A stretch of DNA of 22,054 bases from the NCBI GenBank assembly GCA_002491065.1, contig DKVF01000009.1:487-22540 (forward strand), in the 5' to 3' direction. Under the pieces are notes generated by a model. It had not been told where the DNA came from. It ran no database searches and saw only the letters and a program-made list of their open reading frames with translations. A program made the translations under genes and the position numbers. Shown in pieces: positions 16,076 through 22,054 of this stretch (positions within the stretch are counted from its first letter, which is position 1; the number at the start of each line of letters is the position of its first letter). Origin of the DNA: Peptococcaceae bacterium UBA7185. Lineage in GTDB: Bacteria > Bacillota > Peptococcia > Peptococcales > Peptococcaceae.

Positions 16076-16160
16076 TTTTGAACTAAGAGAAACTTTAGCC
16101 ATACTATGCCCACGTCTTTACCTTATTATTCTGTATTTTCGAAAAATCCTGCTTATTATT

Positions 16161-16444
16161 TCATTTGCAAGTACAAATATTACCGCAAACGCTATGTGCT
16201 ATTATTTTATGACACATAAAAACAGAGATTTTCACATGAGAAAATCTCTGTCCACCTCGTAATAATTTCACAAAAACATTAACAATACCTAAAACAATTA
16301 CATTATCAGTCAAAGCCTTTCTTCCGCAAGTCATATAGAGCACCCCTTTACTAATCTTTTAATCTTTTTCATGCTACTGTTTCTACAAAAATACTAAACG
16401 ATTTTCAGGCGCCTTATCGTTTCTATTTCTTGAGTCTTATTATA
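16161..16444 (-). other. Possible small RNA or small-peptide gene (weak)
   Basis: On the minus strand a TATAAT (16439-16444, poor -35) is followed about 190 bases later by a strong terminator (16216-16251). Within it lies ATGAAAAAG..., encoding MKKIKRLVKGCSI. This overlaps by ATGA a second frame starting at 16334 (MTCGRKALTDNVIVLGIVNVFVKLL...), which has a hydrophobic stretch, AAAGGGG upstream, and a stop at 16161 beyond the terminator. Because the terminator falls inside the second frame, a small RNA or a degraded gene is as likely as a peptide. No family recognised. Confidence 0.25.
16216..16251 (-). terminator. Intrinsic terminator, minus strand
   Basis: A perfect 12-bp stem (16240-16251 with 16222-16233) with a 6-base loop is followed on the minus strand by TTTTTATG. 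It is too far from the LysR gene at 16616, which has its own terminator, so it implies a separate short transcript starting between 16260 and 16560. Confidence 0.75.
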
Positions 16445-16558
16445 TGTATTTTTACTATTTATACCAGCATTTCATTTTTTCACAGTTCCATAGGCTGCAA
16501 AAAATAACTTTACCCCTTGCATCCTCAAGCTCCTAAAGTTTTTTCCTCATACCAAAAT

Positions 16559-16592
16559 AAAAAACAACCGTGAGCGCCAGGCAACACGATTG
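16559..16592 (-). terminator. Intrinsic terminator of the LysR gene at 16616
   Basis: An 8-bp stem on the minus strand (16585-16592 with 16565-16572, one G-U) has a loop of 12 and then a run of six T (16559-16564). It lies 24 bases beyond the LysR stop. The remaining 16252-16558 and 16088-16215 are AT-rich with no convincing gene apart from the weak candidate above. Confidence 0.75.
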
Positions 16593-16615
16593 CTTTTCAT
16601 CAACCCCATCTAATT

Positions 16616-17545
16616 TTAAGACAAAATTTCCTTCATTTGTTTAGCTAAAGCTTCAATTAACAGCTTCTGTGCTTGATAATACTCCTCATTTGCAGCCCAA
16701 TAAAGCTCAACATTGGGAAAATCCCTAATCGGAAGATAGCTATTTCCCTGCCGCATACCCAACGAATTGCGAAAGTTCATCCGCACGTTGAAACCAACAA
16801 TTTGCCCACTGTCAACGGTGCGTTGATAGGTTTGTGTATTACTTGTAATCAATTGAACGCGGGGCTTTCCTTTACTTTCTAAAACTTTCTGCAACGCAAA
16901 GGGACGATAATCCGGTTGAAAAAATCCAATGGGATATTTTAACAATGTTTTTATCGTCACAGATTTTTGCTGCGCCAATGGATGGGTGTGGGCCACTACT
17001 GCATAAATTTTTGCATCTGCAATTTTTTGATAAACTGCCCCATATCCTTGTAAAAGCTCCAATGTATTTTCAATCTCTGGAATGTGACTTACAATGCCAA
17101 GGCAAGGTTGTTTATCTTTTATTTCCTGTAAAATTTCCGTTTTATTCTTTTCCAGCAAAACGAAAGATACCTGCTCTTGTCCATTCATAATTTGCTGAAT
17201 GGCTTCAGGAATGAGTGCATGGTTCGCCGCAGCTGTTGAATAGATCATTAGGCTCCCTGTCAAAACAGGTTCTGCAACAGTTCGCTGCATACTAATTGCA
17301 AGAGCCTCTTTCATATTTTCTACCTGTTCCAAAATCTTTTCCGTATATTGCAATGCAATCCTACCCTGCTCAGTTAATTGAATCCCCGAAAAATCTCGAT
17401 TTAATAACGTTGCCCCAAGCTCTTCCTCCAATTTTTTCAGAGCAGCGTTTAAGCTTTGTTGGGTAATATGTAACCTTTCCCCTGCTTTGCTCAACGAAGT
17501 TGCACGAGATGTTTCCACAAAATATTCTAATTGTTCAATTCGCAT
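16616..17545 (-). CDS. LysR family transcriptional regulator
   Basis: A 309-residue LysR protein. The helix-turn-helix covers residues 1-60 (MRIEQLEYFVETSRATSLS, then ...HITQQSLNAALKKLEEELG). The C-terminal effector domain is of ordinary length. The frame opens 6 codons earlier (17563), but starting at the ATG at 17545 matches the conserved LysR N-terminus and has GGTGGGG upstream. It is transcribed in the same direction as the permease at 17899 but is separated from it by a terminator, and has its own overlapping promoters. It may control the permease/amidohydrolase pair or act elsewhere; sequence does not decide. Confidence 0.9.
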   Translation of the reverse strand: MRIEQLEYFVETSRATSLSKAGERLHITQQSLNAALKKLEEELGATLLNRDFSGIQLTEQGRIALQYTEKILEQVENMKEALAISMQRTVAEPVLTGSLMIYSTAAANHALIPEAIQQIMNGQEQVSFVLLEKNKTEILQEIKDKQPCLGIVSHIPEIENTLELLQGYGAVYQKIADAKIYAVVAHTHPLAQQKSVTIKTLLKYPIGFFQPDYRPFALQKVLESKGKPRVQLITSNTQTYQRTVDSGQIVGFNVRMNFRNSLGMRQGNSYLPIRDFPNVELYWAANEEYYQAQKLLIEALAKQMKEILS

Positions 17546-17593
17546 AATACCGCACCCCACCATTTCAATCCAACAGGATGGACAAATAAATTA

Positions 17594-17627
17594 ATTATAT
17601 TATATCAATCATGCATTTTCAAATCAA
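17594..17627 (-). promoter_or_regulatory. Two overlapping promoters for the LysR gene ending at 16616
   Basis: On the minus strand TTGATT (17622-17627) pairs with TATAAT (17599-17604), and TTGAAA (17617-17622) pairs with TATAAT (17594-17599); each has a 17-base spacer. The two promoters are offset by 5 bases. Leader length is about 40-50 bases. Between here and 17840 I see no gene. Confidence 0.65.
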
Positions 17628-17840
17628 TTGTAACAGCTTCTTGCGTTTTGACCAATTGTAGATTGCAGGAAAGAAAATAGCTTTCAGGAGGGGAATATAT
17701 CTTTGTTTAAAATGAATTGCTTTTCTTATTTTCCTAGAAAATAAAAACTACTACACACGCGCGTTTTCCTTCCACCGCATTTTTACACTCTCCCTTCTCT
17801 TTTCTGCCGAACAAAAAATACTGTAATAAAAATAATACAA

Positions 17841-17877
17841 CAAAAAGCTCAGTGACCGCAGAAGCTGCCACTAAGCT
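17841..17877 (-). terminator. Intrinsic terminator of the amidohydrolase-permease pair
   Basis: On the minus strand arms 17869-17877 and 17846-17854 pair with one G-U, an inner GCAG/CTGC pair extends the stem, and a TTTTTG run follows. It begins 22 bases beyond the permease stop. Confidence 0.8.
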
Positions 17878-17898
17878 CTTTGAGTTCACTTTCTCACA

Positions 17899-19275
17899 TC
17901 AGATTAACCCAAGTAATTTCCAGAATGGTATCTGTATCAAGCCAAAGAATACAAAGTACAATACAGTCTTAATTAAGTTATACTTGATAAAATCCTTCAT
18001 GGAAATAAAACCATACGAAAAAACTAGCAGAATCGAGGTTACTTCATAGGGCAAAAATACCTGGTCCATTCCCATAAACATAGTTAACAGCGGAGCCATC
18101 GGATTGATACCCAAATCCATTGAAATCTGAGTAACCGGGGTAGATAAACAAGCGTTCAAACCTGCGGGCGTCATTAAGAAATTAACGAACATTCCGATAA
18201 TCAAAATTACATACAGAACAACTATAGTGCTTTTTCCTTCCAAAAGCGGTACCAGCGTAGTCGTAATCAACGAACTCATCCCTACAGCACTGCCAACTGT
18301 ACCAATCGCCATACAGGTTCCAATGAAAGCAAACAGACTAATATTAATACGGTCTAGCGCCTGCTTTTTCCCAACATTAATGCCAGGGAAGAATAACAAT
18401 AATGGTAAGATTAAAAATGCATACGCTACATCAATGCCATGAATCGGATTTGTTAACAAAAATAATACCAGCAGCAAAGTGATAAATGCTGTTTTCTTTT
18501 CTTCAATAGACATTTTCCCCATACGCTGCAATTCTTGCTCGAAATACTCTTTTTCTCCAGAACCGCCTAACTGCTTCGCATTGAGCATCTTCATCCAAAC
18601 AATCAATATGATTGCCATAAACAGAAACATAGGTGCTGCATACAAATAGGTATGAAACCACTGAATAGCAAAATCCGGCAATACTGCCTGAGCGCCATTA
18701 TTGATGATCCCAATTTGAATTGGAGAAAATACAGGAATTGTTGCCCCACAAACAACCAGTTCCAATACCAGCATCAAAAGAATTGCTTCTTTCGAACCAG
18801 GTTTGTAGTCCATAGATTTACATACACCTACAATTAAAGCAATCACAATAATCCACGAGTTGCAGAACGTAACGATGTTCGCAATAATACCGGCTATCAG
18901 CACACCCCACAAAACCCCGCGGAAGCTGCCGCCCAACGTTTTAATGCATATTAAAGCAATGCGACGTAAAAGTCCCGTGTCCTCCATTACGTTAGATAAA
19001 ACAGTCGCACCTAAAATCATCCAAATAGTAGTACCAGTCCACGGAGAATAGACAGTCGATACTGGAGCTACATTAAATAGTAAATAAAGCCCCGGCAGCA
19101 TAATTGCCGGCACCAACATATGGAAAAAATCAAATGCCATAATCAGTATTACAAAACTAGTACATACGAAAAACATTTTTAATTCGTATGCTATGGAGGT
19201 AGTTCCAATATAAAAATATAAACAAATCGGAAGCAGAAACGTAATAATCCATTGAATTTTTTTTGTTGTACTCAC
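17899..19275 (-). CDS. SLC13/DASS-like anion permease of the ion transporter superfamily
   Basis: A 458-residue integral membrane protein with about 11-12 hydrophobic segments and no soluble domain. The two-repeat layout of the ion transporter superfamily is suggested by TGTTIWMILGATVLSNVMEDTGLLRR in the first half and TPAGLNACLSTPVTQ near residue 370 in the second. These resemble the substrate/sodium-binding hairpins of DASS carriers, which take up dicarboxylates or similar anions. A soluble loop at about residues 225-255 separates the halves. The start is GTG at 19275 after AGGAGG (10-base spacing). It is the second gene of a pair with the amidohydrolase, 89 bases apart, so it probably imports that enzyme's substrate or a related acid. 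The substrate is unknown. Confidence 0.65.
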   Translation of the reverse strand: MSTTKKIQWIITFLLPICLYFYIGTTSIAYELKMFFVCTSFVILIMAFDFFHMLVPAIMLPGLYLLFNVAPVSTVYSPWTGTTIWMILGATVLSNVMEDTGLLRRIALICIKTLGGSFRGVLWGVLIAGIIANIVTFCNSWIIVIALIVGVCKSMDYKPGSKEAILLMLVLELVVCGATIPVFSPIQIGIINNGAQAVLPDFAIQWFHTYLYAAPMFLFMAIILIVWMKMLNAKQLGGSGEKEYFEQELQRMGKMSIEEKKTAFITLLLVLFLLTNPIHGIDVAYAFLILPLLLFFPGINVGKKQALDRINISLFAFIGTCMAIGTVGSAVGMSSLITTTLVPLLEGKSTIVVLYVILIIGMFVNFLMTPAGLNACLSTPVTQISMDLGINPMAPLLTMFMGMDQVFLPYEVTSILLVFSYGFISMKDFIKYNLIKTVLYFVFFGLIQIPFWKLLGLI

Positions 19276-19318
19276 TATGATCAGACCTCCTATTTTATAG
19301 ATTTTCTTTTAAAGGTAG

Positions 19319-19348
19319 CATGCTGCAGATACGAACCTCTGCAGCATG
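19319..19348. other. Intercistronic hairpin between amidohydrolase and permease
   Basis: A perfect 11-bp stem (CATGCTGCAGA, 19319-19329, with 19338-19348) has an 8-base loop in the 89-bp gap. No adjacent T-run follows on the minus strand, so it is more likely a processing or stability element that sets the ratio of the two products than a full terminator. Confidence 0.6.
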
Positions 19349-19364
19349 TCTTATCATTTTTCGT

Positions 19365-20342
19365 CTATTTATCCCACATAGTACGATACGTGCCTTTTTT
19401 ATATTTTTTCCAAAGATCCAAGTCAGAGCCTTCTTCGGGAATTGGTGCACCTACGTAATGCGGAATAATTTCAGGCGCATCTTCAGGAATAGGTAAATTG
19501 AGTGCATGTAACGCATTATAGTACATCACTTTATCTCGTACTTCTGGTTTTAAAACCGAATCGTAATACTCCTTAATCGGTTTCATCGCACAGAATGGAT
19601 ATGCAGAGCCAAAAATGAATTTGTCCTGTAAGAATGAGTTAGCATAATTGATAAAATCCTGATGTCCCCCAAATGTAGGCAACATTGTATAATCAGGAGA
19701 AATGTACAGATTATCATGATTAAACGCTACCCAACAAATTTCATTGGTATAAGGCCATCCACCATGAAAAACAGTTGTTTTCATTTTCGGAAACATTTCC
19801 AGAACGTTATCCAGAGCTTCAATGGTCATATGACGAATAGCCCTATAGTTTAGTTCACCAAATGCCAGTAAAACGGGAATATTGTTGCTTTCACAATAAT
19901 CGTAAAAGGGCAATACACGTTCATCCTCCAAAGACATTGGCTGCGAAGCCATACCCGGTTCCACTAAAGCAGCAGTAAAAGGACCATTTAAAATATACTC
20001 GTCCATCCAATCTATTGCACGTTTCCCTTCCGTAGGATCGAAGCCATACGCACCAATAAACCGTCCGGGATACTCCTTCATCATTTGGATAATTGCATCG
20101 TTATTGGCCTGTTCTGCCCCTTCTTTTACTACCATAGTAGTACAAGTCCTACGACCGGTTACTACACCCTGTGTAATGCCAGCTTCGTCCATCTCTCTGA
20201 TGCATTCCTCCATTGAAAAATTAATGAGCGACTTTGGAGTATCAAAGCCAGTAATATAGGTATAGGCCTTTTCAAGTGTAGGGGATGTTAAATATTTAAA
20301 AGTTTCATCATATGGCGGTCTTAAGCGAAAATCGATTACCAT
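19365..20342 (-). CDS. Amidohydrolase-2-like TIM-barrel protein with degenerate metal site
   Basis: About 325 residues, the length and layout of amidohydrolase-2 (PF04909) proteins: MVIDFRLRPP at the start, YPGRFIGAYGFDP near residues 91-103, TTVFHGGWPYTNE near 189-201 and FIFGSAYPF near 242-250. The family normally opens with D-x-H-x-H and ends with GSDYP; here the first motif is R-L-R (residues 6-8) and the last Asp is Ala247. His193 remains. Hydrolase, decarboxylase and lyase activities all occur in this family, so the reaction is open. Of the three in-frame ATGs at the start, the one at 20342 has the best spacing to GGGAG. The gene is first in a pair with the permease and divergent from a LysR gene. 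Confidence 0.75.
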   Translation of the reverse strand: MVIDFRLRPPYDETFKYLTSPTLEKAYTYITGFDTPKSLINFSMEECIREMDEAGITQGVVTGRRTCTTMVVKEGAEQANNDAIIQMMKEYPGRFIGAYGFDPTEGKRAIDWMDEYILNGPFTAALVEPGMASQPMSLEDERVLPFYDYCESNNIPVLLAFGELNYRAIRHMTIEALDNVLEMFPKMKTTVFHGGWPYTNEICWVAFNHDNLYISPDYTMLPTFGGHQDFINYANSFLQDKFIFGSAYPFCAMKPIKEYYDSVLKPEVRDKVMYYNALHALNLPIPEDAPEIIPHYVGAPIPEEGSDLDLWKKYKKGTYRTMWDK

Positions 20343-20379
20343 TTTCATCACTCCCATTGTTAAATTTAGTTAGCATTTT

Positions 20380-20442
20380 AATGATGAATTATTCAATGGC
20401 GCCTTAATGAACTTTTATCATCATTATCATAAATAAATTATA
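20380..20442. promoter_or_regulatory. Divergent control region: -10 of the amidohydrolase pair and an inverted repeat
   Basis: On the minus strand TATAAT (20437-20442) has no good -35, as expected of an activator-dependent promoter. Just downstream lies an inverted repeat AATGATGA (20380-20387) / TCATCATT (20418-20425). The LysR protein encoded at 20552 is the natural candidate to bind here. Confidence 0.4.
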
Positions 20443-20521
20443 TCATTGTTTTCATTGCTTTAATATTTGCATTTCGTAAAGGCTTCTTAAAAAAATTTTA
20501 CTTTATAGTGCTCAATTTTAT

Positions 20522-20530
20522 TGCTATACT
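20522..20530 (+). promoter_or_regulatory. Extended -10 promoter of the LysR gene at 20552
   Basis: TGC followed by TATACT forms an extended -10, which can substitute for a weak -35. Initiation near 20537 would leave a leader of only about 15 bases, just enough for the GGGGGAGG ribosome binding site before the ATG. Confidence 0.5.
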
Positions 20531-20551
20531 GATATAAAGGGGGAGGTATCT

Positions 20552-21457
20552 ATGAACTTAAATCACTTAGAATACTTTTTGGAAGCCATTAATTGTAAAT
20601 CCATTACCAAAGCTAGTGAAAAATTATATTTATCACCTGCCACTTTAGTCACAGCAATAAAATCGTTGGAGAAAGAATTAGGTTATCAACTCCTCATTCG
20701 CTCACACAGTGGTGTGACCCCAACTGCTGCCGGAATACAAATTTATAATGATATATTAAAGATACAAAAAATTACACAATCCTGGTATTCATTAGATAAA
20801 ATAAACAACTTGATAAACAGTGTAAGTATAAAAGTTGTGCCTTCTATATATGAATCCATCGGAAGTCATTTATCAATTGAATTACTTGAAGCATATCCAA
20901 ATATTTTTTTAGATATTACCCCGCTTTACTCCCGTAACTTTGAAAAAGAATTTTATGAAAATACTATAAAAATCGCCATTGGTTCTTATCATGAGCTTGA
21001 TAAAATATCTATTGAGGCTTTCGCACGAAACTCTAATTTAAAGCTAGATATTTTGTTCGAAGATTATTACATAATCTATTATGGGGCTAAAAATGAATAC
21101 TTTTCGGGAAAAAATGCTGTCAATTTAGATGAATATAAATTGATGGAACGGGTTATTTTTCACTCACAAAAAACTTTTGAATGTGAAATGAACGAATTTT
21201 ATAACAAATTTTTGCCCCTTTGTACCTTTGAACAACTTCTAGAATACATTTCCACTCATAATTGCGTAACAGTTTTGCCTTCAATTTTACAAAATCATAA
21301 TTTCTTTTCAAACGGTAAAGTATGTACTTGTCCTTTTCAAGATTGTCACAAAAAAATTTGGTTTTACATGCTTAGTCATCCAGAAAATCAACTTTCTTTT
21401 GCTGAACGCAGTGTACGGGATTATATTAAAGTCTATTTTCATAGCCGGTTTTCATAA
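20552..21457 (+). CDS. LysR family transcriptional regulator
   Basis: A 301-residue LysR protein. The helix-turn-helix covers residues 1-60 (MNLNHLEYFLEAINCKSIT, ...LYLSPATLVTAIKSLEKELG). The effector domain has no ligand signature I can name. The ATG has a strong GGGGGAGG site. It is transcribed away from the amidohydrolase-permease pair with a 209-bp shared control region, the standard arrangement for a LysR activator of the neighbouring catabolic genes. It is as AT-rich as the LysR gene at 2267, and the two share a divergent-pair architecture. Confidence 0.9.
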   Translation: MNLNHLEYFLEAINCKSITKASEKLYLSPATLVTAIKSLEKELGYQLLIRSHSGVTPTAAGIQIYNDILKIQKITQSWYSLDKINNLINSVSIKVVPSIYESIGSHLSIELLEAYPNIFLDITPLYSRNFEKEFYENTIKIAIGSYHELDKISIEAFARNSNLKLDILFEDYYIIYYGAKNEYFSGKNAVNLDEYKLMERVIFHSQKTFECEMNEFYNKFLPLCTFEQLLEYISTHNCVTVLPSILQNHNFFSNGKVCTCPFQDCHKKIWFYMLSHPENQLSFAERSVRDYIKVYFHSRFS

Positions 21458-21503
21458 AATAGAGTTATCCCAGCCATCTTCGTAATACCTATAAAAATAA
21501 CAT

Positions 21504-21536
21504 AAAAAATATGGCACTATAATAATTATTGTGCCA
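21504..21536 (-). terminator. Intrinsic terminator, minus strand (long palindrome)
   Basis: A 25-bp near-perfect palindrome (21512-21536: arms TGGCAC/GTGCCA and ATAAT/ATTAT with one T-T mismatch) is followed on the minus strand by TATTTTTTATG. It lies 55 bases past the LysR stop and could also hinder plus-strand transcription. A dyad-symmetric operator is an alternative reading. Confidence 0.55.
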
Positions 21537-21584
21537 AGAAAGAGTTTCACTAGAACAAGTTAAAAAATGCGGAAAAATCCGTGT

Positions 21585-21619
21585 AAAAAATCAGAGCATA
21601 CTCTCAAAAGAGTCTGCTC
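21585..21619 (-). terminator. Intrinsic terminator downstream of the MmcQ/YjbR gene
   Basis: An 11-bp stem with one mismatch (21609-21619 with 21594-21604) and a 4-base loop is followed on the minus strand by TGATTTTTT. It lies about 120 bases after the gene's stop at 21740; no other gene is seen between. Confidence 0.75.
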
Positions 21620-21739
21620 CGGCTATGTTATGACATTCTTTCACGAAAACTTTTATATTATTCTTATTTTTGCGACTACAAAAAAATTTTCAAAAATATT
21701 TCACGTGAGACATTTGCAAATTTTTATCTTTTCCTTTTA

Positions 21740-22054
21740 CTATTTCTTTTTGATTTTCGGTGCGGTAAGACGATAACTCTCACCTATCATTTCCCGAATA
21801 TCCGATTCTTCTACCGTGCCATCCAAAATTACAGAATTCCAATGTTCCTTATTGAGATGATAGGCGGGAATGACGGCCTCATATTTTTGCCGCCAAAATT
21901 GTAGCCAACCCTCTGCACATTTTACATTCACCCAAATGTTTCCCTGACGCTCAAAAATCCAGGCAAAGGCTTTTTTATTCTGACAATGCCGCATCACAGT
22001 CCAATTTTTATCCCGAAATGGATAATCCTCATATTGATGTGGTATAAAAAAAGT
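21740..22054 (-). CDS. MmcQ/YjbR family protein, N-terminus cut by window edge
   Basis: The frame runs from the right edge to a stop at 21740. An internal GTG at 21997 begins an apparent ORF, but the upstream codons already match the family, so the true start lies outside the window. Visible motifs in order: YEDYPFRDKNWTVMRH (encoded just right of 21997), KKAFAWIFER, WVNVKCAE, AVIPAYHLNKEHWNSVILDGTV, and a final MIGESYRL. These are the hallmarks of the small (about 115-120 residue) CyaY-like-fold MmcQ/YjbR proteins, annotated as DNA-binding but of uncertain role. About 15 N-terminal residues are missing. Confidence 0.85.
   Translation of the reverse strand, partial: TFFIPHQYEDYPFRDKNWTVMRHCQNKKAFAWIFERQGNIWVNVKCAEGWLQFWRQKYEAVIPAYHLNKEHWNSVILDGTVEESDIREMIGESYRLTAPKIKKK

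Noticed and set aside
17688..17750. AGGAGGGG followed by a 13-codon plus-strand frame
   Set aside because: Too short, no promoter or conservation evidence; probably chance in an AT-rich gap.
21512..21536. Sigma-54 promoter (TGGCAC start)
   Set aside because: The -12 element (TTGCA at the right spacing) is absent; the palindrome with a minus-strand T-run explains it as a terminator.
21567..21776. 69-residue plus-strand frame
   Set aside because: It runs through a minus-strand terminator into the 3' end of the MmcQ/YjbR gene and has no start signals.

Overview
The window looks like the chromosome of an anaerobic, low-to-mid GC Bacillota. Three things point there: the clustered type II fatty-acid operon in streptococcal/clostridial order, a FabK-type (not FabI) enoyl reductase, and a MarR/FabT-like regulator as first gene. 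A gut Negativicutes or Clostridia member would fit, but the genus cannot be read from sequence alone. The fatty-acid operon is visibly richer in G+C than the AT-rich LysR-controlled modules on either side.

Layout. (1) 1-2010, minus strand: an alkaline-phosphatase-superfamily phosphodiesterase running off the left edge. It is divergent from a LysR regulator (2267-3169, plus), and a perfect 12-bp palindrome lies in the phosphodiesterase leader. (2) 3246-5021, minus: a CPA2/Kef-type cation:proton antiporter with C-terminal TrkA-C-like domains. It lacks about the first 200 residues but keeps a promoter, a ribosome binding site and a TTG start. (3) 5350-15979, minus: one 13-gene operon read as fabT-like, fabH, acpP, fabK, fabD, fabG, fabX-like, fabF, accB, fabZ, accC, accD, accA. 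It starts from a perfect TTGACA-N17-TATAAT promoter carrying two near-identical operator repeats 33 bp apart and ends at an intrinsic terminator. (4) 16080-16615: a non-coding stretch with two minus-strand terminators and perhaps a small RNA or peptide gene. (5) 16616-21457: a catabolic-looking module. A degenerate amidohydrolase and an SLC13/DASS-type permease form a minus-strand pair, flanked by a second LysR gene downstream and a third, divergent LysR gene upstream. (6) 21740-22054, minus: the C-terminal part of a MmcQ/YjbR-family protein running off the right edge, followed by two minus-strand terminators.

How the genes work together. AccABCD makes malonyl-CoA and FabD loads malonate onto AcpP. 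FabH starts chains, and FabF, FabG, FabZ and FabK elongate them. The extra gene between fabG and fabF is not a second FabK. It has the long nitronate-monooxygenase-type fold plus a C-terminal Cys-X3-Cys-X3-Cys-X7-Cys cluster and a GANGYR-DKI tail that I recognise from Helicobacter pylori FabX, the [4Fe-4S]/flavin acyl-ACP dehydrogenase/isomerase that makes unsaturated fatty acids. No fabA or fabM lies in the window, so the best reading is that this FabX-like enzyme supplies the cis double bond inside a Gram-positive-style operon. This is the most interesting system in the window.
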